Assembly (NCBI RefSeq): GCF_020857975.1
Contig: NZ_JACWUO010000010.1
Span: 87,857 to 151,856 of the forward strand
Direction of reading: 5' to 3'
DNA length: 64,000 nt
DNA from: Stenotrophomonas rhizophila
GTDB taxonomy: Bacteria; Pseudomonadota; Gammaproteobacteria; Xanthomonadales; Xanthomonadaceae
The notes beneath the pieces were generated by a model. It was not told where the DNA came from. It saw nothing but the letters and a program-made list of their open reading frames with translations, and did not search any database. Position 1 is the first letter of the stretch. Each line of letters starts with the position of its first letter. This document shows, in pieces, positions 11,062 to 21,512 of this stretch. The position numbers and the translations under genes are program-made.

Positions 11062-11595
11062 ATGCGTTGCGCCGTGTTCGTGTTGCCACTGCTGTTGCTG
11101 GGCGGGTGTTCGTGCCAGCGCCATTCCAACGACGACGGCGCCGCTGCCGACGACCAGGCTGCGGCCGCGGCCGTCGCTGCGGCGCCGGCCGGGTCGGTCG
11201 CGCAGGGCCTGGCTGGCAGCAGCGCGCCGCCATCCAGTGCGGTGGCCAGCGGCGCAGCCGACGAACCGACCGTCGTGCGCCAGTACTTCAATACCCTGAT
11301 GACCGGCGACCGCGCCGCCGCCGATGCGTTCTGGAGCGGCAGCCGCACCTCGGCGCGCCCGGACGACATCGCCCTGCGCGAACTGCCCGGCCTGCTGGGC
11401 CTGCGCATGGAGACCGACCCGCCGATCGCCCGCGACGATGCCCAGCCCTCGCGGCTGCGTGAAGTGCCGGTGCGGATCCGCGCCCGCACCGCCGAGGGCA
11501 CCCTGCGCTACCACGGCTGGTACCGCCTGCAGCCGCGCGCCGACGGCAGCGGCTGGGAGATCCATGGCGCCTCCCTGCAGCCCACGCTGGACTGA
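11062..11595 (+). CDS. Hypothetical lipoprotein
   Basis: A protein of 177 residues with a lipoprotein signal ending in the lipobox LLGGC (Cys16). An Ala/Asp-rich linker follows, then a folded domain from about residue 75 (VVRQYFNTLMTGDRAAAD), which looks like the NTF2/SnoaL-like or DUF4878 type of small envelope domain, although I cannot assign it firmly. It is probably anchored in the outer or inner membrane facing the periplasm. The function is not known. Confidence 0.75.
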   Translation: MRCAVFVLPLLLLGGCSCQRHSNDDGAAADDQAAAAAVAAAPAGSVAQGLAGSSAPPSSAVASGAADEPTVVRQYFNTLMTGDRAAADAFWSGSRTSARPDDIALRELPGLLGLRMETDPPIARDDAQPSRLREVPVRIRARTAEGTLRYHGWYRLQPRADGSGWEIHGASLQPTLD

Positions 11596-11668
11596 GGCAG
11601 CCACGCGTCAAAGCTGGATTCAGCCGAAGGCGCTATCGTTGCAGTCTCTTTCCCCACGGCCTGCTGCC

Positions 11669-12265
11669 ATGAATGCACGTCCGCCGCTATCCCGCCTTGC
11701 CGCCGCCGCCCTGCTGATCGCCGCTGCGGTGGGCGCGCAGGCCGCCCCCAGCGTTTCCGGCCGCCAGCTGTCGGTGGGCGCCGGCGACGTCCAGCAGTAC
11801 CTGGACGGCAGCTTCCCGCGCACCCAGGACGCGCTCGGCGGGTTGATCGAGATGACCATGAGCCATCCGCAGCTGACGCTTCCGCAGGGCAACCGCCTGG
11901 ACCTGGGCTTCGACATCGCCATGGCCACCGCCGGCAGCAGCGCGGCGCCGCTGGGCAAGGTCAAGCTCAGCAGCGGCCTGCGTTACGACGCGCAGACCCA
12001 GGGCTTCCACCTGGACCAGCCCACCGTGGACGACTTCACCCCGGCCAACAACGGCGGCCGGCTGGATTCGCGTACGCGCAGCCTGCTCAACGCCTGGCTG
12101 ACCGACTACGCGCGGCGCGAACCGATCTACAAGATCGACCCGGCCGTGGCCAGCGTGCTCGGCGCCCTGCAGGTGCAGTCGGCGCAGGTGGAGAACGGCA
12201 AGCTGGTGGTCACCTTCAACCAGGACCTGGGCCAGCTGATCCCGGCCGGCGTACTGGGCCGGTAG
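11669..12265 (+). CDS. DUF1439 family secreted protein (YceB-like)
   Basis: A protein of 198 residues with a signal peptide ending AAAVGAQA. The mature part resembles the DUF1439/YceB family (lipid-binding-like fold, function unclear). The features I used are a central stretch of beta-strand repeats and a C-terminal motif VQSAQVENGKLVVTFNQDLG. Unlike E. coli YceB it lacks a lipobox Cys, so it is probably soluble in the periplasm. The stop codon lies inside the first of three tandem GTAG repeats. Confidence 0.7.
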   Translation: MNARPPLSRLAAAALLIAAAVGAQAAPSVSGRQLSVGAGDVQQYLDGSFPRTQDALGGLIEMTMSHPQLTLPQGNRLDLGFDIAMATAGSSAAPLGKVKLSSGLRYDAQTQGFHLDQPTVDDFTPANNGGRLDSRTRSLLNAWLTDYARREPIYKIDPAVASVLGALQVQSAQVENGKLVVTFNQDLGQLIPAGVLGR

Positions 12266-12366
12266 TCACCCACCGTTGGTAGGGAGCCTGCGCTGGGGCG
12301 GTAGGTACCCCATCGTTGGCGGGGAGCCTGCGCCGGGGCGGTAGGTACCCACCGTTGGTGGGTACC
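12261..12366. repeat. Three tandem GTAG-type repeats, period about 40 bases
   Basis: Units start at 12261, 12300 and 12340, each with GGTAG followed by a CACCGTTGGTGG-like hairpin core and a GGAGCCTGCGC spacer. The third unit is a near-perfect palindrome (GGTACCCACCGTTGGTGGGT). They fill the gap between convergent genes and may act as a bidirectional end signal. The class is SMAG-like REP elements. Confidence 0.75.
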
Positions 12367-12373
12367 TGTGCGA

Positions 12374-12916
12374 TCACCCCGCCAGCGCCTTGCCCACCGC
12401 ATCGGCGAAGGCGGGAATATCGCCCGGCTTGCGGCTGGTGATCAGCCCGCCATCGACCACCACCTCGGCATCGGTCCACTCGGCACCGGCATTGCCCAGG
12501 TCGGTTTTCAGCGACGGCCACGAAGTGACCCGGCGGCCCTTGGCCAGGCCCGACTCGACCAGCAGCCACGGGCCGTGGCAAATCGCCGCCACCGGCTTGC
12601 CGGCCGCGCCGAAGGCCTTGATGAAATCAACCGCCTGCGCATCGGTGCGCAGCGTGTCCGGATTGATCACCCCGCCGGGCAGCACCAGCGCATCGTAGTC
12701 ATCGGCGCTGGAACGTTTCAGCGGCTGGTCGATGGCCACCTCGTCGCCCCAGTCCTTGTCCTTCCAGCCGCGGATGCGGCTGCCGTCGCCGGGCGCCACC
12801 ACCGAGACCGTGGCGCCCCAGGATTCCAGCAGGCGCTTGGGCTCGAGCAGTTCGGACTGCTCGAAACCGTCGGTGGCCAGGATCGCGATTTGCTTGCCGT
12901 TGAGTGCGTGCGTCAT
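12374..12916 (-). CDS. DJ-1/PfpI-family protein (YhbO/YraA-like)
   Basis: A protein of 180 residues with a class I glutamine amidotransferase-like fold. The nucleophile Cys lies in VAAICHGPWLL, and the N-terminal strand IAILATDGFEQSELLEP carries the supporting Glu. Relatives are deglycases or chaperones in stress responses, and some are annotated as proteases; the activity here is not settled. The start at 12916 is chosen for a Shine-Dalgarno GGAG six bases upstream, which sits in a hairpin. Confidence 0.9.
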   Translation of the reverse strand: MTHALNGKQIAILATDGFEQSELLEPKRLLESWGATVSVVAPGDGSRIRGWKDKDWGDEVAIDQPLKRSSADDYDALVLPGGVINPDTLRTDAQAVDFIKAFGAAGKPVAAICHGPWLLVESGLAKGRRVTSWPSLKTDLGNAGAEWTDAEVVVDGGLITSRKPGDIPAFADAVGKALAG

Positions 12917-12919
12917 GGG

Positions 12920-12941
12920 AGGCTCCGTCGGAAAGGAGCCT
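12920..12941 (-). promoter_or_regulatory. Leader hairpin covering the ribosome-binding site of the PfpI-like gene
   Basis: On the minus strand AGGCTCC (12941-12935) pairs with GGAGCCT (12926-12920) over an eight-base loop. The GGAG of the second arm is the likely Shine-Dalgarno sequence, six bases before the ATG. Folding would hide it. Whether it regulates anything is inference. Confidence 0.4.
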
Positions 12942-13030
12942 TTACTGTGCTTGCCCGCGCATTGGGCAGCGGTGACCGCAGCGTGCACGGGGCGTCGGCA
13001 CAGGGGGCGGCAACGCGTGGTGGCGCAGCG

Positions 13031-13498
13031 TTACCGCTTGGGCTGCAGCATCGTCCCGGTGCACTTTTTGGAACCGCAACGGCATTCCCACACCTTCTTC
13101 AGGCGCGCGGTGTGGCGCTCGGCCAGCACGATGCCGTAGTTGTAGGTCAGTTCCTCACCGGGCTGGATATCGCGGATCGCCTCGATGAACACCTTGTCCC
13201 CGCGCCGGTTGTCGCCCTCGGCTTCCTCGATCACCGCCTCGCAGTTGGGATCGCAGCTATGGTTCAACCAGCGCGCATCGTTGCCCTTGTAGTTGGCATC
13301 GATCACGTAATCATCGTTGAGCGTGAACAGGAACGTATGCCCGCTCTCCACGTCGCCGGTGTCGTCGGCGTCCACGTCGGCGTGGCTGCGCAGCAGGCCT
13401 TTGTACTGGATCACCCGTTCGCCCTTCTTGAGCGGCGCCAGCGCGAACACGCCGTTGCCGTGGATGGCGGACTTGCGGGCTTGGATCTTCTTGGGCAT
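13031..13498 (-). CDS. SET-domain protein lysine methyltransferase with post-SET motif
   Basis: A small SET protein of 155 residues. It shows the SET core IHGNGVFALAPLKKGERVI, the pseudoknot motif NHSCDPNC, the ELTYNYG motif and a C-terminal zinc-binding post-SET motif CRCGSKKCTGTM. SET enzymes transfer methyl groups from S-adenosylmethionine to lysines; the bacterial target is unknown. I chose ATG 13498 (MPKKIQARKS); an in-frame ATG at 13561 would add 21 poorly conserved residues. The gene diverges from the suf operon. Confidence 0.85.
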   Translation of the reverse strand: MPKKIQARKSAIHGNGVFALAPLKKGERVIQYKGLLRSHADVDADDTGDVESGHTFLFTLNDDYVIDANYKGNDARWLNHSCDPNCEAVIEEAEGDNRRGDKVFIEAIRDIQPGEELTYNYGIVLAERHTARLKKVWECRCGSKKCTGTMLQPKR

Positions 13499-13612
13499 CT
13501 GGCTGGCCGTTGCGATGGGAAGGTCCGATTCTCGCCTAATCCGGGTGATTGCCAAAGCCATGCCGCCACGCCGTCCATCACCACCAGCTTTCGGGCCGCT
13601 GAACGGGGTGGG

Positions 13613-13641
13613 TTGGATGCCCGGGCATAAAAGCGTACAAT
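13613..13641 (+). promoter_or_regulatory. Sigma-70 promoter of the suf operon
   Basis: TTGGAT at 13613-13618 and TACAAT at 13636-13641 are 17 bases apart and 31 bases upstream of the regulator ATG. A short inverted repeat AAGCG/CGCTT (13631-13654) overlaps the -10 box and is a possible operator for the Rrf2-type regulator that the operon encodes. Confidence 0.7.
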
Positions 13642-13671
13642 TTCAGTCCGCTTTATGGTCGCACCCTCCCC

Positions 13672-14124
13672 ATGCTCCGCGTCACCAAGCTTACCGACTA
13701 CGCCACCGTCGTACTGACCGTGCTCGCCGCCCGGCCGGGCGAGGTGCTCAGTGCGACCGAACTGGCCGAATTCGCCCGCCTGGAGCCGCCCACGGTCAGC
13801 AAGCTGCTCAAGCCGCTGGCCCAGGCCGGCCTGGTTGAAGGCCTGCGCGGCGTGCGCGGCGGCTACCGGCTGACCCGTTCGGCCGGGCAGATCAGCCTGT
13901 TCGAGATCGTCGAAGCCATGGAAGGGCCGCTGGGCCTGACCGAATGCAGCCACGACCACAGCCAGTGCGGCCGCGAGCTGCAATGCGGTGCGCGCAGCAG
14001 CTGGCGGATGATCAACGACGTGGTGGCCGAGGCCCTGCGCGCGGTCAGCCTGGCGCAGATCCTGCCCCCCCTCCCCCTTGTCGACGCCCCCCGCCGCAGC
14101 ATCGCGGCGGATGTCGTTTCCTGA
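13672..14124 (+). CDS. Rrf2-family SUF operon regulator
   Basis: An Rrf2/IscR-type transcription factor of 150 residues. The winged helix-turn-helix is at about 5-65 ([41 protein letters not shown]). Three cysteines in [16 protein letters not shown] (around residues 98-112) match the cluster-binding position of this family. It probably senses Fe-S status and represses the suf genes that follow 16 bases downstream. Confidence 0.9.
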   Translation: MLRVTKLTDYATVVLTVLAARPGEVLSATELAEFARLEPPTVSKLLKPLAQAGLVEGLRGVRGGYRLTRSAGQISLFEIVEAMEGPLGLTECSHDHSQCGRELQCGARSSWRMINDVVAEALRAVSLAQILPPLPLVDAPRRSIAADVVS

Positions 14125-14140
14125 TCCACAGGCAGCCCCC

Positions 14141-15616
14141 ATGGCCACCGATATCCTTGACACCGTCGCCACCGGCGATACCCCCAATCGTGAGATCCAT
14201 GAGCAGCTGGGCCGCAAGTACGCGGCCGGCTTCATCACCGAGATCGAATCGGACTCGTTGCCGCCCGGCCTGGACGAGGACACCATCCGTGCCCTGTCGG
14301 CCAAGAAGGAAGAGCCCGAGTGGATGACGCAATGGCGCCTGGACGCCTACCGTCATTTCCTGACCATGCCGATGCCGAACTGGGCCAAGCTGCAGATCGC
14401 CGCGATCGACCTGCAGGCGCTGAGTTACTACTCCGCGCCCAAGGGGCCCAAGTACGCTTCGCTGGACGACGTGCCCAAGGAGCTGCTGGATACCTACGAC
14501 AAGCTCGGCGTGCCGCTGCACGAACGTGCCCGGCTGGCCGGCGTGGCGGTCGATGCGGTATTCGATTCGGTCTCGGTCGGCACCACCTTCCGCAAGGAAC
14601 TGGCCGAAAAGGGCGTGATCTTCTGCTCGATGTCCGAGGCCATCAAGGAACACCCCGAACTGGTCAAGCAGTACCTGGGCAGCGTGGTGCCGGTGGGCGA
14701 CAACTACTTCGCCGCGCTGAACTCGGCGGTGTTCTCCGACGGCAGCTTCGTGTTCATCCCCAGCGGCGTGCGCTGCCCGATGGAACTGAGCACCTACTTC
14801 CGCATCAACGCCGGCCATACCGGCCAGTTCGAGCGCACCCTGATCATCTGCGAGGACAAGGCCTACGTGTCCTACCTGGAAGGCTGCACCGCGCCGATGC
14901 GCGATGAGAACCAGCTGCACGCCGCGGTGGTCGAGCTGGTCGCGCTGGACGATGCCGAGATCAAGTACTCCACGGTGCAGAACTGGTACCCGGGCGACGA
15001 GAACGGCGTCGGCGGCATCTACAACTTCGTCACCAAGCGTGCCGAATGCCGTGGCGCGCGCAGCAAGGTCACCTGGACCCAGGTCGAGACTGGCTCGGCG
15101 ATCACCTGGAAGTATCCGTCCTGCGTGCTGCTCGGCGACGACTCGGTGGGCGAGTTCCACTCGGTGGCGCTGACCCATCACCGCCAGCAGGCCGATACCG
15201 GCACCAAGATGATCCACATCGGCAAGCGCACCAAGAGCAAGATCGTCAGCAAGGGCATCAGCGCCGGCCGCGGCCAGAACACCTACCGCGGCCTGGTCAG
15301 GATCGACCGCAACGCCGATGGCGCGCGCAACTACACCCAGTGCGATTCGCTGCTGATCGGCAAGACCTCCGGCGCGCACACCTTCCCGTACATCGAGGTC
15401 AAGAACCCGAGCGCGACGGTGGAACACGAAGCCACCACCTCCAAGATCTCCGACGATCAGATGTTCTATTGCCGCGCCCGCGGCATCGACCAGGAAAACG
15501 CGGTGTCGATGATAGTCGACGGCTTCTGCAAGCAGGTATTCCGCGAACTGCCGATGGAGTTCGCGGTGGAAGCCAAGAAGCTGCTGGACGTGTCGCTGGA
15601 AGGCTCGGTCGGGTAA
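14141..15616 (+). CDS. sufB: Fe-S cluster assembly protein SufB
   Basis: The scaffold subunit of the SufBCD complex, 491 residues, in the cytoplasm. It shows typical SufB sequence such as [17 protein letters not shown] and [20 protein letters not shown] near the end. SufB forms the nascent cluster with SufD and SufC ATPase. The start is ATG 14141 (MATDILDTV); the frame extends upstream but into the regulator gene. sufC follows after 81 bases. Confidence 0.96.
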   Translation: MATDILDTVATGDTPNREIHEQLGRKYAAGFITEIESDSLPPGLDEDTIRALSAKKEEPEWMTQWRLDAYRHFLTMPMPNWAKLQIAAIDLQALSYYSAPKGPKYASLDDVPKELLDTYDKLGVPLHERARLAGVAVDAVFDSVSVGTTFRKELAEKGVIFCSMSEAIKEHPELVKQYLGSVVPVGDNYFAALNSAVFSDGSFVFIPSGVRCPMELSTYFRINAGHTGQFERTLIICEDKAYVSYLEGCTAPMRDENQLHAAVVELVALDDAEIKYSTVQNWYPGDENGVGGIYNFVTKRAECRGARSKVTWTQVETGSAITWKYPSCVLLGDDSVGEFHSVALTHHRQQADTGTKMIHIGKRTKSKIVSKGISAGRGQNTYRGLVRIDRNADGARNYTQCDSLLIGKTSGAHTFPYIEVKNPSATVEHEATTSKISDDQMFYCRARGIDQENAVSMIVDGFCKQVFRELPMEFAVEAKKLLDVSLEGSVG

Positions 15617-15697
15617 CGCGCCGGGCGCGTTGCGCCTCATTTTTGCCTTCGTTTGACATTCTTGCCGCGCATGGCGTGGCACTACCGGATTCGTATC

Positions 15698-16461
<764 letters not shown>

Positions 16462-16462
<1 letters not shown>

Positions 16463-17724
16463 TGAGCGCCCTGCTCGATTCCCTCGCCAGCGGCTTTGCC
16501 GGCAGCGACGCACGTCGCGCCGAACTGGATGCCGCGCTGCAGGCCGGCCTGCCCGGCCCGCGCAGCGAAGCCTGGAAGTACACCTCGCTGCGCCAGCTGG
16601 AACGCCGCAGCTTCAGCCCCGCGCCGTTGGCTGCGGCCGCTGTCGATCCCACGCTGCTGGCCGACATCCCGTCGCCGCGCCTGGTGTTCGTCAACGGTCG
16701 CCCGTCCGAGGCGCTGAGCGATGTGTCCACGCTGCCGCCCGGCGTACAGTTGCAGCGCCTGTCCGCGGCACTGGCTGCCGGCGACGATGCGCTGCGCTTC
16801 CTCGGCCGTCGCTTCGAGCGCAGCGAAGAAGTGTTCGCCCGTCTCAATGCCGCGCTGGCCGATGAAGGCGCGCTGGTGCGCGTGGACGAGGACGTGCAGG
16901 TCGAACTGCCGCTGCAGCTGGTGTTCGTCAGCGTGGCCGGCGATGCCGACCTGGCCTGGCACCACCGCCACCTGATCGAACTGCGCCGCGGCGCCACGCT
17001 GGGCGTGGTCGAACACCACCTGCATGTCGGCGATGCCGCGCACCTGGGCAACACCCTGGTCCACGTACACCTGGCCCAGGATGCGGTGCTGTCGCACGCC
17101 CGCGTCCAGGCCGACGGCGTGCGCGCCACCGCGCTGCTGCGCACCGACGCGGTGCTCGCCCGCAACGCGCAGTACCGCCGCGTCGACCTGGAACTGGGCG
17201 CCGCGCTGAGCCGCCACGAGCTCAACGTGCGCCTGGAAGGCGACAACGCCCGGCTCACCGCCAACGGCGTGCTGCTTGGCAACGGCCGCCGCCATGTCGA
17301 CACCCGCCTGGGCATCGAGCACATCGCGCGCGACACCGCTTCGCAGATGCTGTGGCGCGGCGTGGCCGCCCAGCGCAGCCGGGTGGTCTTCCACGGCGGC
17401 ATCCACATCCGCGCCGGCGCCGACGGCACCGATGCAAACCTGTCCAACAAGAACCTGCTGCTGTCGGCCGACGCCGAAATCGATACCCAGCCCACCCTGG
17501 TGATCGACGCCGACGATGTGAAGGCCGCGCACGGCGCCACGGTCGGCCAGCTCGACGCCAATGCGCTGTTCTACCTGCGCTCGCGCGGCCTGCCCGCCGA
17601 CCAGGCGCGCCAGCTGCTCAGCGCCGCGTTCTGCCGCGAGCCGTTGAACGTGCTCGACGCGCGCCTGACCGAACAGCTCAGCCGCCAGCTCGACCTGGCG
17701 CTGGCGCGGGCGGGCATGGCATGA
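16462..17724 (+). CDS. sufD: Fe-S cluster assembly protein SufD
   Basis: The SufB paralogue of 420 residues that partners it in the SufBC2D complex. It has the SufD C-terminal beta-helix region with NKNLLLSADAEIDTQPTL and DDVKAAHGATVGQLD, where the conserved His of the SufB-SufD interface lies. The start shares one base with the sufC stop. The end overlaps sufS by four bases, so translation is coupled. Confidence 0.95.
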
Positions 17725-18977
17725 ACCTGTCCACCCCGCGCCCGCTGGCCGATACCGCCCAGGCCCCGGACTGGGGCCGGGTGCGGCTGGATTTCCCGCT
17801 GTTGATGCGCGAAGTGCACGGCAAGCCGCTGGTGTACTTCGACAACGCCAACACCGGGCAGAAGCCGGTACAGGTGATCGGCGCGGTGGACGAGTTCTAC
17901 CGCCGCTACAACGCCAACGTCAGTCGCGCCGTGCACGCGCTGGGCAGCGAAGCCACCGATGCCTACGAGGGCGCGCGCAACAAGCTGGCGCGCTTCCTCA
18001 ACGTGCGCCCGGGCGAGCTGGTGCTGTGCAGCGGCACCACCTTCGCGCTCAACCTGGTGGCCTATTCGTGGGCGCTGCCACGGCTGAAGGCCGGCGACGT
18101 CATCCTGGTCTCGCGCATGGAGCACCACGCCAACATCGTGCCGTGGCAGCTGGTGGCCCAGCGCACCGGTGCCACCATCCGCGTGGCCGAAATCACCCCC
18201 GACGGCGCGCTCGACCTGGACGCGCTGCGCAAGGCCATGACCGCCGAGGTCAAGCTGCTGGCCGTGGCCCACGTCTCCAACGTGCTGGGCACGGTCAACC
18301 CGGTCCGCGAGATCTGCCGCGAAGCGCGCAAGCGCGGCATCATCACCGTGGTCGACGGTTCCCAGGCAGTGCCGCACCGCAAGGTCGACATCGCCGCGAT
18401 CGGCTGCGATTTCTACGCCATCACCGGCCACAAGATGTGCGGCCCCACCGGCACCGGCGCGCTGTGGGCGCGCCGCGAGCACCTCGATGCCATGCCGCCG
18501 TTCCTCGGCGGCGGCGAGATGATCAAGGAAGTCAGCTTCGAAGGCACCGTATTCAACGATGCCCCGCACAAGTTCGAGGCCGGCACCCCCAACATCGCCG
18601 GCTTCATCGGCCTGGGCGTAGCGGTGGACTACCTGGAATCGCTGGGGCTGGACCACGTGGAAAGCCACGAGGCCGAACTGCTGGCGCACTTCAGCGAAGA
18701 ACTGAACAAGATCGACGGCCTGCGCATCTTCGGCACCACCGCCGACAAGGCCGCCGTGGTCTCGTTCCTGATCGAAGGCGCGCATTCGCACGACCTGGCC
18801 ACCCTGCTCGACCTGGAAGGCGTCGCGGTCCGCTCGGGACAGCACTGCGCCCACCCGTTGCTGCAGTACTACGGCGTGGCGGCCACCTGCCGGGCTTCGC
18901 TGGCGTTCTACAACACCCATGAAGAAATCGAACGCTTCATCGTGGCCTTGAACAAGGTGCGCAAGCTGTTGGGCTGA
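17721..18977 (+). CDS. sufS: Cysteine desulfurase SufS
   Basis: A PLP-dependent group II cysteine desulfurase of 418 residues. It takes sulfur from cysteine to form the persulfide used for Fe-S clusters. The PLP lysine is in ITGHKMCGPTG and the active-site cysteine in VRSGQHCAHPL. The ATG at 17721 overlaps the sufD stop. No sufE or sufU partner gene follows before the terminator, so the sulfur acceptor must be encoded elsewhere. Confidence 0.95.
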   Translation: MNLSTPRPLADTAQAPDWGRVRLDFPLLMREVHGKPLVYFDNANTGQKPVQVIGAVDEFYRRYNANVSRAVHALGSEATDAYEGARNKLARFLNVRPGELVLCSGTTFALNLVAYSWALPRLKAGDVILVSRMEHHANIVPWQLVAQRTGATIRVAEITPDGALDLDALRKAMTAEVKLLAVAHVSNVLGTVNPVREICREARKRGIITVVDGSQAVPHRKVDIAAIGCDFYAITGHKMCGPTGTGALWARREHLDAMPPFLGGGEMIKEVSFEGTVFNDAPHKFEAGTPNIAGFIGLGVAVDYLESLGLDHVESHEAELLAHFSEELNKIDGLRIFGTTADKAAVVSFLIEGAHSHDLATLLDLEGVAVRSGQHCAHPLLQYYGVAATCRASLAFYNTHEEIERFIVALNKVRKLLG

Positions 18978-19003
18978 GCACGGCGACACTGCAGCACCCT
19001 TGA

Positions 19004-19030
19004 AACGCCGCGGCTTTCCGCGGCGTTTTC
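19004..19030 (+). terminator. Intrinsic terminator of the suf operon
   Basis: A perfect ten-base stem AACGCCGCGG/CCGCGGCGTT with loop CTTT is followed by TTC, 26 bases after the sufS stop. Confidence 0.85.
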
Positions 19031-20040
19031 ATTTCCCAGGACGCAACGCGCCACATGCGTCATGCGAATGCTGCCTTCTGCATTTGCGATCACATTATTG
19101 CAGCGTCAACCGCCGGATGATCGAACACCGTTGCAGCCCCCTGTACCGCGATGGCCCGGTCCGCAGCAGCATGGCGACTACCGCATGCTCGCCAACCCGC
19201 TGGTCGATCCGTTGTCGGTCGACCGGGTCACGGGCAACGCGCTGATGCCCGCCCCGCCACCGAGGTCGACCCGGGCTCCACTCGCTGAGGGCCGCCGGGC
19301 CGTACTGGGCGCCGCGCCCCATGCGCAAATGCAAGCACCTCTCATTTGCGCAATTGTCAATGGCGTCCCGGCCCCGTCCTGCCTCCGCCGCACCACGTAC
19401 AGCTTCCGCGCGGCGCTGTTACCGACGGTGCCCGCCGGTCGCCGCTGCCGGTGAAACTGTCGTCCCCGGTGGAGTTTCACACGCTGACCGGTGCCGACCG
19501 CGATCCGTATGCACCTGGGGCCACACCAGCGGCGATCCGCATATCCGCGGTGCTGTGCGGAAGGAACCTGCGATGCATCGATACGCGGGGAACATACCCG
19601 GCCGTCTGGCGACTGTCCTATAAGCGCCGGCGATGCGGATGCAGGTGCGCACGCCAGGCAACGCGCCTTTCCAAACCACTGCCGACCGCTCCCACTGCTG
19701 CATGCCATGTTCGGCACATCACCTGGGTAAAAAGGCACTGGAAATATTCTCTTGAAACAATCTCTAGAGATTTATCCGGGAAGGGCCACTACGATTCACT
19801 CCATCGCAGGCATCAACTGCATCGTCGGGACGGTGCCAGCGGCCCCACCCAACGCGGAACCAGGCCGACGGTCCCGCCCCCATGCAACGCTACCCTTGCA
19901 CTCTCGCAGCGCCCCGGTTGCAACCGACTCATTCGTACCACCCGTGGTCTGCGGACCAGGGATGCTGGAAGCACGGCATCGCCACGGTGGAACATCGTCA
20001 TACCAGGCATGGAACGGCCTCCTGCCGCGAATCATTACCC
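19031..20040. other. One-kilobase gap upstream of a response-regulator gene
   Basis: I see no convincing gene. Open frames exist on both strands, but their translations are Arg/Pro/His-rich without recognisable motifs. Near its right end, 19735-19775 is AT-rich, with GGAAATATTCTC at 19740 (core shared with RcsB boxes) and a perfect 14-base palindrome AATCTCTAGAGATT at 19759-19772. This probably holds the promoter and operators of the regulator gene at 20041. A decayed gene or small RNA is possible but not shown. Confidence 0.5.
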
Positions 20041-20736
20041 ATGCATCTTTCCCCACGATTCAATCGATACAGCGTACTGATTCTGGACGACCATGAAGTC
20101 GTCCTGCACGGATTGCGGCAATGCCTGTCCACCGAGGCCGACATCGAGCTGCGCGGCTTCTGCTCGACCAGCCGCGAACTGCTGAATGTACTTGCCACGC
20201 GTACGGCCGACATCCTCATCATCGACTTCATGCTGGGTCCGCAGGATGTCGATGGCATCAACCTGATCAAGGTGCTCAAACTGCGCTTCCCCAGCTGCAA
20301 GCTGCTGGTGCTGTCGGCGCAATACACCCCGGCCACTGCGGCACTGGTGCTGCATGCCGGCGCGCATGGTTTCATCGGCAAGTCTCTGCCGCTGGATGAC
20401 GTGGCCAGTGCGGTGCGTGCGGTGGCGCGCGGGCAGATCTATCTGACCCGCGACATGGCAATGGAGCTGGCCGAATTCTCCGAGTCCGCGCTGCGCCCCG
20501 CGACCGTGCCGGGCAACGCCGAACACACCCCGCTGCTGGCCAGCCCGCTGCTGTCCCCGCGCGAGCGTGAAGTACTGCGCTGTTGTCTGGACGGGATGTC
20601 GGTGGCACAGATCGCCGGCAAGTTCTCGCGCAGCAGCAACACCATCAGTACCCAAAAGCAATCGGCGTTCCGCAAGATCGGCATCCGCAACGACAACGAA
20701 CTGTTCAAGATGCGCAACCAGCTGGACCGGCCGTGA
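20041..20736 (+). CDS. RcsB-like response regulator (canonical receiver, LuxR-type HTH)
   Basis: A two-component regulator of 231 residues. The receiver has the acidic pair LDDHE (16-17), phospho-acceptor D62 in IIDFMLG, the Ser in VLSAQ and K114 in IGKSL. The C-terminal NarL/FixJ-type HTH (LLSPREREVLRCCLDGMS) has the recognition helix region NTISTQKQSAFRKIG, which resembles RcsB and EvgA rather than NarL. It overlaps by four bases a receiver-HPt gene that could phosphorylate it. It is convergent with the autotransporter end of the trb/fimbrial block, which it may regulate. Confidence 0.88.
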   Translation: MHLSPRFNRYSVLILDDHEVVLHGLRQCLSTEADIELRGFCSTSRELLNVLATRTADILIIDFMLGPQDVDGINLIKVLKLRFPSCKLLVLSAQYTPATAALVLHAGAHGFIGKSLPLDDVASAVRAVARGQIYLTRDMAMELAEFSESALRPATVPGNAEHTPLLASPLLSPREREVLRCCLDGMSVAQIAGKFSRSSNTISTQKQSAFRKIGIRNDNELFKMRNQLDRP

Positions 20737-21449
20737 ACGCAGCCAGCGCGCTCGAACCGCCACCGCGCGGCGGTCTGATCCTGCTGGTCGACGACCATCC
20801 GACCAGCCTGCTGGCGATGCAGCTGCAACTGCAGGCCCTGGGCCTGCAAAGCTGCGGCGCCAGCGACGGGCCTGCTGCGCTGGCGCTGCTCGCCGAACGC
20901 AAGGTGGCGCTGGTATTGATGGACTGCAGCATGCCCGGGATGAGCGGCTACACCGCCACCCGGCGCATCCGCGAACGCCAGCAGCGCGACGGCGGGCCAC
21001 ATCTGCCGGTCATCGCGCTGTCGATGGCCACCGACCAATCGCACCTGTTGCAGTGCCTGCGCAGCGGCATGGACGGCGTGCTGGAGAAACCGCTGCGGCC
21101 CGAGCAACTGCTGCAGCTGCTGGCGCTATGGCTGCCGGACGGCGCCGGTCCGCGCCAAAGCGCCGCGCTGCCCCCGTTGCCAGTGGACATAGACCTCGAT
21201 GCGCTGTATGCCAATGCGCTGCGTGCCGACCTGGACGCCCTGCGCCAGGCGATCGCTCGCTGGGACCTGGACCAGGCCCTGCGCATGAGCCATCGTCTGG
21301 GCGGCGCGGCACGCTACGCCGGGGCCGAGGCACTGGGCGCACAGGCCGCGGCGCTGCAGATTCCCTTGAAGGCGGCAGACCGCAGCGCCGCCGGTGCGGC
21401 CAGTGAGCGCCTGCAGGCAGCGCTCGACCGCTGGCTGTTGACGCGCTGA
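20733..21449 (+). CDS. Stand-alone receiver-HPt phosphorelay protein
   Basis: A protein of 238 residues. The N-terminal receiver (15-130) has DD at 20-21, phospho-acceptor D64 in LMDCSMPGM and K119. The C-terminal HPt domain (about 155-235) has the phosphorylatable His in RMSHRLGGAARYAG (H187). This resembles the last two modules of hybrid kinases such as EvgS/BvgS, but without the kinase. It starts with GTG at 20733, overlapping the response-regulator stop. It probably relays phosphate from an unlinked sensor to the regulator at 20041. Confidence 0.85.
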   Translation: MNAASALEPPPRGGLILLVDDHPTSLLAMQLQLQALGLQSCGASDGPAALALLAERKVALVLMDCSMPGMSGYTATRRIRERQQRDGGPHLPVIALSMATDQSHLLQCLRSGMDGVLEKPLRPEQLLQLLALWLPDGAGPRQSAALPPLPVDIDLDALYANALRADLDALRQAIARWDLDQALRMSHRLGGAARYAGAEALGAQAAALQIPLKAADRSAAGAASERLQAALDRWLLTR

Positions 21450-21480
21450 AAAAGAAGCGACGGCACCGGGTGCCGTCGCT
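21449..21480 (-). terminator. Intrinsic terminator of the minus-strand fimbrial/autotransporter unit
   Basis: Stem AGCGACGGCA/TGCCGTCGCT (21456-21480) has a five-base loop. Read on the minus strand it is followed by TCTTTTT, 33 bases after the autotransporter stop. The T-tract is on the minus side only, so it ends the long minus-strand unit. Confidence 0.8.
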
Positions 21481-21512
21481 GCGGGGAGTGGCGATACTGC
21501 CCGCCTGCTTTT

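Noticed and set aside
12261..12366. Tandem repeats with a 40-base period as a possible CRISPR array
   Set aside because: The spacers are also repeated, there are only three units, and no cas gene is near; they fit GTAG repeats.
19346..20080. Open frame of 244 codons in the gap before the response regulator
   Set aside because: The translation has no recognisable motif, is rich in Arg, Pro and His and overlaps the regulator start; no Shine-Dalgarno seen.
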